A stretch of 64,000 nucleotides of DNA from Akebia trifoliata (taxonomy: Eukaryota > Streptophyta > Magnoliopsida > Ranunculales > Lardizabalaceae): assembly GCA_017979445.1 (NCBI GenBank), contig CM030711.1, forward strand, positions 39,920,757-39,984,756, in the 5' to 3' direction. Below are positions 46,949-57,910 of this stretch, piece after piece. Each line of letters starts with the position of its first letter. Within the stretch, counting starts at the first letter, position 1. Position numbers and translations under genes: made by a program. The notes under the pieces are model-generated. The model did not search any database, was not told the DNA's origin, and worked only from the letters and a program-made list of their open reading frames with translations.

Positions 46949-49612
46949 TTTTTTTTTTTTTTTTACTAAGCAAGCAAGGTAAATTATATTATATATGTAA
47001 AAATGTGTTCATAGGGCAGACCCTAACGATTTACAACTCGGAATTGAGGTAGATCGAGCTTATCTCCTATGTAAGCCTTTTTTTACATTTAGGGGTAACT
47101 CCATTTCTCGCATGAACAACAACGATTGTTGACTATGAACTGCTGTAGCAGCAAGGGCGTCTGCAACAGCATTTGCCTCTCTCCAAACATGAACTACTCT
47201 AACTTCAATTTTCGATAGCATTGTCCGAGCCTTATTCACCCATTGATCTAGTCTCCAAGAGACGACCTGACTTGCAAGACCCGTCACTATGATAGCTGAG
47301 TCCATTTCAATAACGATTTTTTTACCAATTAAATCAAAGGTCTCCAATACAGCCACCAACGCAGGGATTTCAGCTATATTATTTGTCGCTTCCCTGAAAA
47401 TTCAGTGCCCTGCTGTCACAAGCTCTCCATGTTCATTACGATGAATAGCGCCTCTTCCTGAAAGACCTTGATTACCCTTAGTCGCACCATCTGTATTGAG
47501 TTTAAACCAACCCGAAGGCAGTCTTTTCCAGCAAACTTTAACTATACGTCGACAAGGATTCAATCTCTTATGTATTCCAATGCCTTGAAGCTTTCTGATT
47601 TCATCATCTGAGGAAAGAAGGTTAACAACTAGATGCCCCTCAAGTTCCTTTAACCATTTCAGACAGTTGTTTATAATTCCCTGGATAGAGGGCTTCTTGC
47701 TTTCAAATATGTAACGATTCCTTCTTATCCAAATGTTCCCGCAAACTACCCATGGAATCATTCCTTTGACACTTCCAGATTGAGATTTTCTCGATAGATC
47801 CCATTTAAGAAGTAATCTAGACGTCATCATACTGATTTGTTCTTCTAGGAAATGGTAATTGAAAAAGTTCCACACCTTAATTGAAAGAGAACATTGAAAG
47901 AAAAGGTGTTCAATAGATTCATCCTCACCTTCACAGCATAGGCATCTTGAAGCCATGGAAAAACCCCATTTTTTCGATTTCGATCCACCGGGCATGCTTT
48001 ATGATAGATCTTCCACGATAAAGTCTTCATCTTGGTAGGTACTTGAGCCTTCCAGATTGCCTTGCAGATTTGAGATTCATTACCTCTTTCTCTCACTGAT
48101 TCCCATGCCGAACGTGATGAAAACAAGCCAAATTTTGTCACCATCCAGATTTTTCTATCATAACTACTTTGCTGAATGTTTGAAGCAAGAATCTCTTCCA
48201 CAACATTGTCGTCCTGAATTAGATCTCTAAGTTTAGTTACATTCCAACCCTCTTAACTCCACACCTCTTTCACCGTAATATTTTTATTTGCATCCGGGTA
48301 ATGGTCTATCAACAGAACTGATCCTCTCTAGTTGTGAAGGAAGTGGGAAGTCATTGCACCCTCTCCAATCAACCTTTTTGAAAGGCTTATTGTTGGTTGA
48401 AAAAGACTCCAAATGGTTCTCCAAATCTTCGAGCCCCTTGTTTTTTACGGATTCCACCAATTTTCATCATTGACATACTTCTACTTGAGGTAGTCTATCC
48501 ACAACCCTTTCTCATTTGTAGTCTCCAGCGTGTTTTCATTAAACCCATTTTATGAACCTCAACAAGAGTTTTTATACCTAGCCATCCTTCTAGCTTAGGT
48601 TTGCACACTTTATGCCGAGTCACAAGATGGTTTTTCTTCCTCTCCTCAATACTACCCCAAAAGAACTTAGCAAAGCACGACTCCAAAGAATTGAAATGTA
48701 CTTTGGAATGGGTAGAATTGAGATAAGGTATACTGGAATGGAAGTGAGAACATGTGAGAGCAAGGTTAAACGACCACCCTCATATAGAAGATTGAACTTC
48801 CAACGCATCATCTTCCTCGAAATCTTGGAGACCAAGCCCCAACACATTTCTCTCGTAACTCTTCCAATAAATAACGGACCACCCAAATAATTGGTTGGTA
48901 AAGAACCCTTAGGAAAGCCCAAAATTGTCTAAACAAGATCTATTCTCCTTCCTTCTACATGATCTGTCACAAAGAAACAGCTCTTTTCTAAGCTGACTTG
49001 TTGACCCGAAGCCTTTTCATAAGATTCCAAAAAATCTTTGATATCTTTAGAGACTTCGTAGTAACTTTAGAGAAAATAGTCAAATCATCTGCAAATAAGA
49101 GGTGACTTAGAGCTACCCCTTTTTTTGAAATTACAAATCTCTCCATTTTTTCTGATTGTGCTAATTGATTCCAGTGCCTCCTCCGCAAGAATGAAGAGGC
49201 TAGGAGATAATGGGTCTCCTTGACTTAGACCACAACTACCTCCAAAAAATCCATATGAACTCCCATTGACTAGCACCGAATAAGAAACACTATGCAGGCA
49301 CCCGTTGATCAATTTTAGAAATTTTCCCGAAAACCCCATCTTGGAAAGAAATGCCCTTAAGAACGGCCACTCAAGCTTGTCATAAACTTTCTTCATATCG
49401 ATCTTCATCACAAGAGTATTCCCTCTAGCTTTCAGATTAATATCATCTAACACTTCGTGAACCAACATAATGTTATCATAAATATTCCTACATTTTACAA
49501 GAGCACCTTAATCAGGAGATGTTAAGGAAGGAAGGATCTCTCCTAATCTAGTGGCCAAGATTTTAGATAAAATTTTATACAAAAATTGCATAAGCAAATA
49601 GGCCGTTATGGT
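46949..49612 (-). pseudogene. LINE of a second L1 family, 5'-truncated, minus strand
   Basis: Its poly-A tail is the T-run at 46949-46966. Reading from 49612: RT (CNFLYKILSKILATRL; KIDMKKVYDKLEWPF near 49385; LSQGDPLSPSLF near 49215; FADD near 49092), thumb and linker (about 48922-48495), zinc-binding domain (RCLCCEGEDESIEHLFFQC, about 47935-47880) and RNase H (WFKLNTDGATKGNQG near 47505; MDSA near 47300; HVWREANAVADALAA near 47190). Several frame changes and stops are present. The endonuclease is missing. It inserted into LINE D at 46948. Confidence 0.88.
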
Positions 49613-49619
49613 TCTACTC

Positions 49620-49715
49620 TTGGATTAATGACATCTAACACAAGAAAGTCATTTAACAATAAAGCACCCTTTCTTGCTAACCAATCTGCAACCCGATTCG
49701 ATTCATGCTAAGAAA
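49620..49715 (-). pseudogene. LINE E, 3' piece (end of RNase H)
   Basis: The minus strand encodes HESNRVADWLARKGALL, the end of a plant LINE RNase H, very like the end of copy B (ECNRAADWLARKGA). Its preceding part lies at 55863-55990, on the other side of the inserted element 49716-55862. It abuts the truncated 5' end of the second-family LINE. Confidence 0.75.
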
Positions 49716-50119
49716 CACTACGTGAAAAAAGACCAAATATGACGACAAGACTTATGTTTTCAAACCGTCAATTTTTTTTAATAGAATTCGTGGGCTTTAG
49801 GCCGAGGGTTTTTTTTTTTTTTTTTTAATAGAAAAGAAAAAATAAATAAAAGCAAACTCATTAGTTTGGGAGAGCTGAGGAGTGAAGACTGAGGAGGGGA
49901 AGGTTTTCTTCCTCTCTATCTTTCTCGATCGATTTGAGATTAAAAACCCTGACCTGCTAAACAGAGATTTGTCTCTCGATCTCACATCTCTTCAATCTCT
50001 AGATTTCTCTCGATCTCACATCTCTTTCGATTTCGCTCGATCTGTCGTTTTCTCTGATAATCCCCCCCATCACCCTCGTATTTTCCTTCTCTCTGACTCA
50101 CATCACTCTCAATCCTTCA

Positions 50120-50193
50120 ATCAATATCTGATTCGAGTTTGTACAACTGGATTAAGGTTACAAAGCCAATGAAGGACACGAAGACCGCGTTCA
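50120..50193 (+). pseudogene. possible 5' leader and first exon end
   Basis: A TC-rich leader (49890-50130) leads to ATGAAGGACACGAAGACCGC at 50169 and a GTATGA donor at 50194. This looks like a captured promoter, leader and short first exon; the source gene is not recognised. Confidence 0.35.
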
Positions 50194-52062
50194 GGTATGA
50201 ATCTAGGTTTTCTTAATCTCCCAATTTTTTTCTCTGCAGATGTTCTATTTTTAACCCTGAAATTAAACCAATCCTTCATCATGCACGCTGATTTGATTGA
50301 GAAATGAATGGATTTTTACCTCACAAAACCTAAATCTAAATTAAGAGAAACCATTCCAATTTTAAATCTCTTATCTCTTTTCTTATCTGTTTGTGTGAAT
50401 TAGATTGAATCTTTACTTAGTGTTTAACTTGAATTTTAGGATTTTATCCCAAAAAAATTGTGGATTTCACATTGTATCCAAAAACCTACTTATTTCGTCA
50501 CAAAAATATGTGTTAGTTCAGATATTCATGCTGTAAACAAAACCCTGAATTGGTCCTCATTGTTTCTCTAATGTGCTTAACTATGTGCATGCTTTCTACA
50601 CTTTTTGCACTAGTTCTAGTATAGGTTGCACTTCGATCATTTGCTCTTAAGAAGATAGAGTTTCGGTGTGGAGTTTTTGACTATAAATGGTCAATGTCGA
50701 TGGAGGTTTTGACTCAAATTCTCATTGTTTTAGTAGGGAGTATAGCCACCATATTTAGAGGGTTGTTGATATCATATTTTTATCAGCTTTGTCAAAGTTC
50801 CGCATGTTTTCTACTTGGTTTTTATCAATTTTGTTAAAGTTCTGCATTATTTCATTGCTCAAAATCACTAGAATGGGTTTCACGTTCCTCTTTCAAACCA
50901 TTGAGAGGAATGTTCTTATGGTATTGTATATATTTCACATGATTCTGTCCATACTGGCTTGGTTGAGCAGGACACTGTATCAATAACTGGTTTTTATCAA
51001 TAGGTCCAGCACCTCACCCATTGTAAATGAGGGACATTTTCTTCCTTTAAAAATAAATAATTTCTTTTGAACAATGTAGTTATCCTTTTAACATTTTATA
51101 CCCAATTCCTTGTAAATGAAGAAAGTTGGTTTTATCATTTTAAAATTGAATAGTGCTGAAGTGACCTCAAGATTGTACCTCATATCGCACATCATGACGT
51201 GAAAGTGTGTATGAACCTTAGATGCTTGATAAGAGTCAAAAAGCATCTATGATTCCTATCATATCAATAAATCTCTGAACCAAATCTGATCCAATTAAGT
51301 CTTCATTCGAACTAAAACTGATCCGATCTGAATCGAACCAATGAAAAAGTAGCATTTTCAAGAGAAAGAGAGAGAAACCAATTGTGTTTCTAACAAATAT
51401 GTTGTTCAACGCCAATTGTGTTTTTGCTAAATTGTGATGACCCTAAATGAAGTGAGTGTTGAGCTTGGACTCGTGTTTTAAGACTGTTTAGCTGGGATGG
51501 TTTGGATTGGATCATAATTAAATGAAGTGGGTGTTGAGCTTGGGCTCGAGTTTTAAGGCTGTTTAGCTGGGATGGTTTGGATTGGATCATAAATTTTGTA
51601 GACCTACACCGTATCCTGATTCAATTGCTATTTTTTTTTGTTATTATCATCATCATCAAAACCTTATCCCATAAATGTGTAGTTTCTGAAAGTTCTTTGA
51701 ACAGTGACTGCCTTCTGAATTTGTATTGGCTCTTTAAAGGAACTTTGTATTTTCTACCAACTTTCTTCTTTATATAGAAAAAATATTTATTGCTCCATAG
51801 GGCGCTGGAAGGCACAAGTACAAAATTTTCTTGAGTCGTGCTGGAGTGACTGGCAAGACACTGCGCTGACATGATATGTGCACAGAACCACTTATGCTTT
51901 TCATGTGTATATTGAGGAGAAACATCTATGGCCACATCAGTGCAGTTATTGACACAGTGTCCTGTTCAACCACTTCAGCATTTTCCATTTCTCTTAGAGG
52001 TGTGGCTGTGATCATTTCTTGCCCTCTAAATTATTTCTTCCTTATTGCCCTTCTTTTGGCAG

Positions 52063-52184
52063 AACTTAGAGTTGGCCTAGAACTTCAAACTGGTTGCTTC
52101 AGTTTAAGACAGATTAAAGCTGCAACGGGGAACTTTGAACATGCAAATAAGATAGGTGAAGGAGGGTTCAGCCCGGTTTATAAG
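52063..52184 (+). pseudogene. LRR receptor-like kinase exon fragment
   Basis: The exon between AG (52061-52062) and GTAACT (from 52185) encodes LELQTGCFSLRQIKAAT, then NKIGEGGFSPVYK. This is the juxtamembrane to glycine-rich-loop exon of LRR-VIII-type receptor kinases, which usually read GEGGFGPVYKG. The loop carries Ser in place of a conserved Gly. No other kinase exon is nearby, so it is a captured single exon. Confidence 0.8.
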
Positions 52185-54291
52185 GTAACTATAGATTTGT
52201 ATTCTTTTTAATCTTTTTATTTTCTCAATTCTCAACACCTAAACCGTATCCCACTTGTGGATTGAGCCCATAATTCAATCTGGCAGTGAAATTTGTTCCA
52301 ACTTCCAACCTTTGTCATGAGTTTAATCCAAACACAAGTACCCCAAGAAAAGGAATAAAAAAGAAAACAATTTGTCTGCTTTCTTATAATTTTCATCCTT
52401 AATTTTTTTATTTGGCTATATATTCTTGAGTCAATCAATGTTGAAACTTAGGTAAATCTACAAAGAATTGAGAAAACCGGAAATACTAGGTGTCAAGACA
52501 CTCTAGTTTGTTGTTGTGTATTCCTTAGCACCCTCCATTGAAGGGTTTTTACAAGCTTATCTTTGGTTAATCTCTCATGTTAAGTGCGATGAGGTTATTA
52601 CTTTTATCTATGTTGTGGTTTTGGAATAAGCATAGAGCTTATCTTTTTGCTAGACCATGCCAGTTGTAGTTATATTGGTGTATAATAGTTGGTTTTCATC
52701 GGCCTTCTATTTAAGAGGGCCAATGGAGACTCCACCCTTTTTTTTCTTTGGGCATTTGGAAGTACGGAAGTACGATACTTTTTGTTGGAGAAAACATATA
52801 GTTAAATAACATCATATTGTACATTAAGAATATTCTGTTTAGGTGGACTTCAGTTTTACCATACTTTAAAGGGTCATTTTTTGAGAATTTTCTGTTCCAT
52901 CGTGCATCGATTATAAATAGGAAAGGTTAATTTTGTCTCCTTGTCCTTTTTTATTATTTTTTTCTCTTTAGATCGTCACCTCAAACTAATGGTTTACAAT
53001 TGTAATTGTTCCTCTTTGTCTTACATTTCTAATAAATTCTCTGTACTTTACAAGCTTAGCTACTTTTGGGTACAAATTGTAACTTTTAAGGCCATGCATC
53101 ACCACACCAGGAGATACGTTGCTCTAAAAATCATGTATTTTGGTCAATGGTACATTTTAAACGCAGCACAGTTTGAGTTAATCAATCAGTTCAAACACAT
53201 ATTGATACCCATAGCTTTGAATTAGTAATTGAGTCTTGGATGTACTGAAGCCATTGCTCTTTGAGGCTCTCTATCCATAATCCTACTTTGATTTCTTTGT
53301 ATCTTGTTTTAAAATTTTTATTTTTTATGCTTCTTCAATAAATCTTTTTACTAATAAAGAAATTTTCCATGAGAGCGACTCGAGAATAAGAGTGATAGGT
53401 TTTAAGTTGAGGGATTGATTTTTTATTTTTTCACTGAAGAGTCCTTGTGTTTGTTGCATTAATTCATGTTGCAGTTAGCTTTCTAATTTACATCATATGT
53501 GCTATATTTACAGATTCTATGGGATTGCATCTGAGGCACAAATGGATCCAACTGTTGAGGTGCATAAGTTTCTCTTCTTTTTATGTTTCGTTAGTGATTG
53601 AAGATGGGTTTGGGGCCAGACTATGATGCAAACACCTCAGACTTTTACCAACTTAGTAATTGGGATCCCTTTTCCTTGATCGCCCTCCAAAATCCATTTA
53701 TGTTGGAATTAAGCTAAACCGGTTACTAAATTACCTGCATCATTTTGTTTTCTTGACACCTTTGGGACTGGTTCTCCTACAGTCCTACAATTTGGTACAT
53801 GGAGGCTGAATCTTCCTATCAAGTAACACTTTTTCCCGAAGTTCCTTCTAGAACCATCTGTCTGGAGCATATCATCTGCAAATTCACAACCATGTCCCGT
53901 AGTAGAATATGATGGCAACAAGACAGTTTGATTAACCTGTGTTGATTCTTATTTACTTAGGTTTTGGTTTTTATGCAATCTGAATTTTTGAGGCACTTAA
54001 GAAGACTAGGCTTTTGGTTGTGACAAAGAGGAGTCTCAGTATTCAAGGTGCGGTAGAACTGACAAGGGGGTGTCCTCTGTTGGGCAGGTAACTAATGTTA
54101 ATATTTGAGGTTGCAACAACTCTTTGCATGTCTATATTGTTTTTATTTTGTCAGTTCGATTACATTTTTGTTTGTTGAAAGATGCGACTTTTGTAGTCAT
54201 CATTAAAATACTTTGTCCTAGTTCTAGTGGTCAAAGTTAACATTTGAGTACTTCATAATACAAAGCTTATAATGCGTTTAATGTGTTGTAG

Positions 54292-54395
54292 GAGCTTCAT
54301 ATATGTTTGGAAGAGCTTTAACTTATGTTCTTTGGGGAGTTATAACTGATCGATATGGTCGAAACCTGTTATAGTGTTGGGCACAATTTCAGTGT
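54292..54395 (+). pseudogene. ZIF-like major facilitator transporter exon fragment
   Basis: After an AG acceptor (54290-54291) the sequence encodes ASYMFGRALTYVLWGVITDR and then YGR, the transmembrane-2 to loop 2-3 region with the MFS signature DRYGR, as in plant ZIF1/ZIFL transporters. A missing base just after (AAACCTGTTATAG) puts a stop in frame. Other exons are not identifiable. Broken fragment. Confidence 0.7.
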
Positions 54396-54768
54396 TAGTA
54401 TTGCTTGACATTATTCCCTATATAATTAAACTTGAATTGTTGTCTCAAAACTATTTATGTCATTTACTCTGTTTTAATACCCATTTGGTTGGACCGTTCT
54501 GAATATATGCATCTCTTCATACACACCACCCATACACTCATACACACCACCCATACACCCATCCATCCAAGTTGCCTAGAACAAATCTTGAACATGGAAC
54601 CTGTTTTGGTAATGGGTTCCACTTCTCTGCATGTCCATCACATGTACTATGTGTTTTGGTTGATAAATCTTAGGTTTGGGTTCTGAGAGTATCTTACATT
54701 TACTCAATTAAAAAAAAATCCAAATATTTATTGTTAAATCTCTTCTCAATCGAAATATTTTGTACAGG

Positions 54769-54861
54769 AACTCTGCTTCAGAATTGATAAAGTAAAAAAT
54801 TGGTTTTTGATGGAAGTGAAGAAGGGAAGTTGCTTGCACTTCGGCAAAGTTTTGCAGAGGT
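54769..54861 (+). pseudogene. unidentified exon-like segment
   Basis: Bounded by ACAG before and GTATAC after. One frame reads FDGSEEGKLLALRQSFAE in its second half but has two stops in its first half. Source family not recognised. Confidence 0.3.
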
Positions 54862-55616
54862 ATACTGCTGCTGAATTGGATATATCTGTTAAAAGTTATT
54901 CTATTACTTCATAGCTGTTATCCACACTTGTTCTCCAACAATTTAAGATTTCTACAAAACTTTACTAGTTACAGTGAGAAGATGCAATCAATAACTTCAA
55001 AGCTGGGAAAACATGGGTTATCTTTTAACATCTTTCTAGACATTAGAATACCATTGAAAGGTTGAGGTTATATGGATTATGCATGGAGTTTGTTTCCATT
55101 GTGCATAATACTTGGACTATTTATTTACTTATTAGGGAATTGGTAAACAGTTACACATGCAAGTGTAACAAATGAAGTGCAGATTAAAAATCTTCATTGA
55201 GGCCTTTGAGTTTTTAAGGATCACTTAATTACAAAAAATCAGCCTATTGGAATGTTCGAACCCTATGAAAAAAGGACTCAAAGTTGATGGTTAAATGAAC
55301 GACCCATATTGTTCTACTTGAAAACCACTTTTGATAGGTTAAACATTTTTGGGTTGGAGTTTTTTTTGGTGTGGTCAATTTGGCCCCAGCAAATCTGTGT
55401 AAAAACCATGTAAATATATCCTGTATATTGACATAATTTAGCCTAAGATGTCCAATTATGCTCCATAAAGTGGGAATCTTTATATACAAGATTGTGGGTG
55501 TAGTCTGCTAAGTAAAATATGATTCCTAGTTATAAATTTATGGTGCAGTCCCAAGAACAGATCTAATCATCTAATTTCTTGTTCTCCAATGACTAGGTGT
55601 ATTTGGAGTTAAATTG

Positions 55617-55709
55617 TAGAGAGCATGCTTTAGCATATTGAGCTTGCTGGATTTCGCCTTGATACTTTCCGTGCGATAAAGCCTCGAGTTACCCATGCAC
55701 CTTCAGGTA
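55617..55709 (+). pseudogene. unidentified exon-like segment
   Basis: Bounded by GTAG before and GTAGT after. It encodes HIELAGFRLDTFRAIKPRV with one stop four codons in. It looks like a decayed exon; family not recognised. Confidence 0.3.
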
Positions 55710-55862
55710 GTAAGAATTAAATCTAACTCGTTACTAGTACTGTTTCATTATGAGTTTCTCTATCTAATATAATTTTGTTCTTTTTGCTAAATCTGTCTCT
55801 GTTCCTCACAACTTATTATTTGATGAATCAACACATTGTTATTGTTATTGTTATTGAGTTTT

Positions 55863-57163
55863 AAAACTCAATGGTAATACTAGAGAAACAAGTTTTAAGC
55901 TCTTCAATGTCTCAAATTAATAACGTATGTCCCCATTAATGAGTGATGCTGTGGTTCAAACTTTTAGTAGCATAGCTCAAATCGGCTGAAATTAAAATCA
56001 ACTGGATATTCATCTGAATAGCAACTTTCAGGCCTTCAGAATAGCTCGCAGCTTAATAGAAGGGACATCTTAAAAATAAGACTTCCCATATCCTGCAAAC
56101 ATGAGTCTGCCCAAAGAATCTCTGCCCACAAAACCAAAGCACGCACCATGTCATTTCAGCGACCCATCTGCAGTAAGTTTAATTATATCTCCATTTGGCT
56201 GAATTCAACGCACTAACTGATGTTGATTTTCCTCCATTTGAAAAAAATAATACCAATTATCAAAAATCAATTTGCTGTTAGCTGTCGTTTTTGCTCCCAT
56301 GAAAACACCTTGTAAATCAGCTTGAATCATATAAATAACAACTTCTTGAGGACATTTCTTATTTTCAAAAATTCTAATGTTTCTCTCTTTCCAAATCTTG
56401 TAAATTGGTGAACAAACTGTCACATAAAGCATGTTTGTAACTACTGAGTTACACAACAAGAGGCCTTTCACAAATTCTACTTCAGTCTGAAGCAATCCAA
56501 CTTGGAGTTTATTCACTCCAAACTTACGAAGCACATTCCTCCAAAGGCAACTGCTATACTCACATTCAAATAAAATGTGATCGTTATACTCGCCATTCGA
56601 ACAACAAAGAACACATTTTGAAGGAATTATAAGCCCTCTTCTTTTTTAATTCTCAATTGTCTGAAGACTTCTCCTCATTGCAACCCAAGAGATAAACGAT
56701 TGAGGTGGAATACTGAATTTATTCCTAACAATTTCAAACCAATTGATACGATCTCTATTATGTTGAATTGATTGCCAAGCAGGTTTATAAGTGTATGCTC
56801 TAGAAGGAGTAGCAGTCCACACATAAAAATCTTTTTCATTTGGCTAAGGGATATGATGATCATGGACAAGATTTCAGATTTGAGATAATCTCCCATCATC
56901 TTCATTTGGAAAATTCCACCCACTGTTATTTGCAAAATCAGCTACTCTAGCTTTAGGATCACTACCCATTTGAAATATTGGTCTTCTATCAAATTGGCAA
57001 ATCAAGGATCCCCTTTCCAACCAAGGGTCTTTCCAAAAGGCTGTATTGGTGCCATCACCAATAATAACTCTAATATTCTTTGATGCAAGGTCTCGAACAT
57101 TCAAAATTCCCTTCCACACCCAAGATGCATCCCTAGGAGCTTGGCATCTCCAAATATCACCAT
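55863..57163 (-). pseudogene. LINE E, middle piece (linker, zinc-binding, RNase H)
   Basis: Read from 57163 downwards: GDIWRC, then DASWVWKGILNVRDL, IIGDGTNTAFWKDPWLE, a decayed zinc-binding region (56640-56530) and RNase H remnants to 55863. It continues upstream into 62479-62925 and downstream into 49715-49620. Two separate CACTA-type insertions split one LINE. Related to but distinct from copies A-D. Confidence 0.85.
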
Positions 57164-57357
57164 CACTACGTCACAAACACTAAAAAAAGACTAAATATAG
57201 CGGAAAAAACGATGGACTAAAGCCGTCGTTTATATACGACGGACTAAAGCCGTCGTTTATATATGACGGTTTTCATCAATTGTTTAGTTCTTAATGACGT
57301 TTATAATGGTCGATTATAAACAACTAATTTAATCCATTATTAATTAAGTAAAAGAGC

Positions 57358-57548
57358 TACTATTGCCGCACCAACTTTTACTAATGTTACATCAATTGGT
57401 GTGGTGCTAATAAAAATTGGATGCCACTATTGCCGCACCAACTTTTACTAATGTTACACTTATTGGTGTGGCGTTAATAAAATTTGGGTGCCACTATTTA
57501 TCATACCAATTTTTACTAATATTACACCAATTGGTGTGGTGTTAATAA
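57358..57548 (+). repeat. three tandem copies of a 65-67 bp unit inside the CACTA element
   Basis: ACCAACTTTTACTAATGTTACA recurs near 57371, 57438 and, diverged, 57505, each followed by TTGGTGTGGTGCTAATAAAA-like sequence. Confidence 0.85.
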
Positions 57549-57649
57549 AAATTAGGTGATAGTAATAATTTATATCACTTAAAATTGATTTGTATCTTCT
57601 TCCTTTTAAAAAAAACCTAAGAATCTCAGATCTCAAACAACAAAATCCA

Positions 57650-57910
57650 TTTACTTGATTGTTTGTTTCTTTTTTTTTTTTTTCGATTTTTTCTCTCACG
57701 ATCCTAGGGTTTGGGATTTTCGATCTCCTCTCCCATTTTCCTCTTTCGCAATTTGAAGTTTCGAACTTTCGATGTTCTCCTTGTTGATTTGAAGTTTCGG
57801 ATTTTCGATCTCCTCTCACATTTTCCTCTTCAGCAAGTTTTCATTCTCATCGAAAGAGTTACGAAATTAGGCGAGGTTCGACACCATCTTCTCTAACACA
57901 AACGTTCCAG
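57650..57910 (+). promoter_or_regulatory. captured leader-like segment with splice donor
   Basis: TC-rich sequence with an internal repeat (TTTTCGATCTCCTCTC near 57717 and 57800), ending CCAG before GTAGTT at 57911. It resembles a plant 5' UTR and first-intron border. It may be the leader of the FRIGIDA-like cargo or come from another gene. Confidence 0.4.

Larger units (their letters stand above)
49716..55862. mobile_element. CACTA-type element with captured host exons; right end degraded
   Basis: The left end CACTACGTGAAAAAAGACC at 49716 is followed by ATGACGACAAG-type subterminal sequence and matches the other CACTA ends in this window. Flanking AAA occurs at 49713-49715 and 55863-55865. 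Without the insert and one AAA, the minus-strand LINE reads on in frame through RNase H. The expected right terminus (..TAGTG) is absent; instead ATTGAGTTTT precedes its own inverted image in the target. It carries exons resembling a receptor kinase, a ZIF-like transporter and others. No transposase seen. Confidence 0.65.

Noticed and set aside
50789..50986. Hydrophobic 65-codon frame
   Set aside because: T-rich intron-like DNA gives Phe/Leu-rich chance peptides; no splice or family support.
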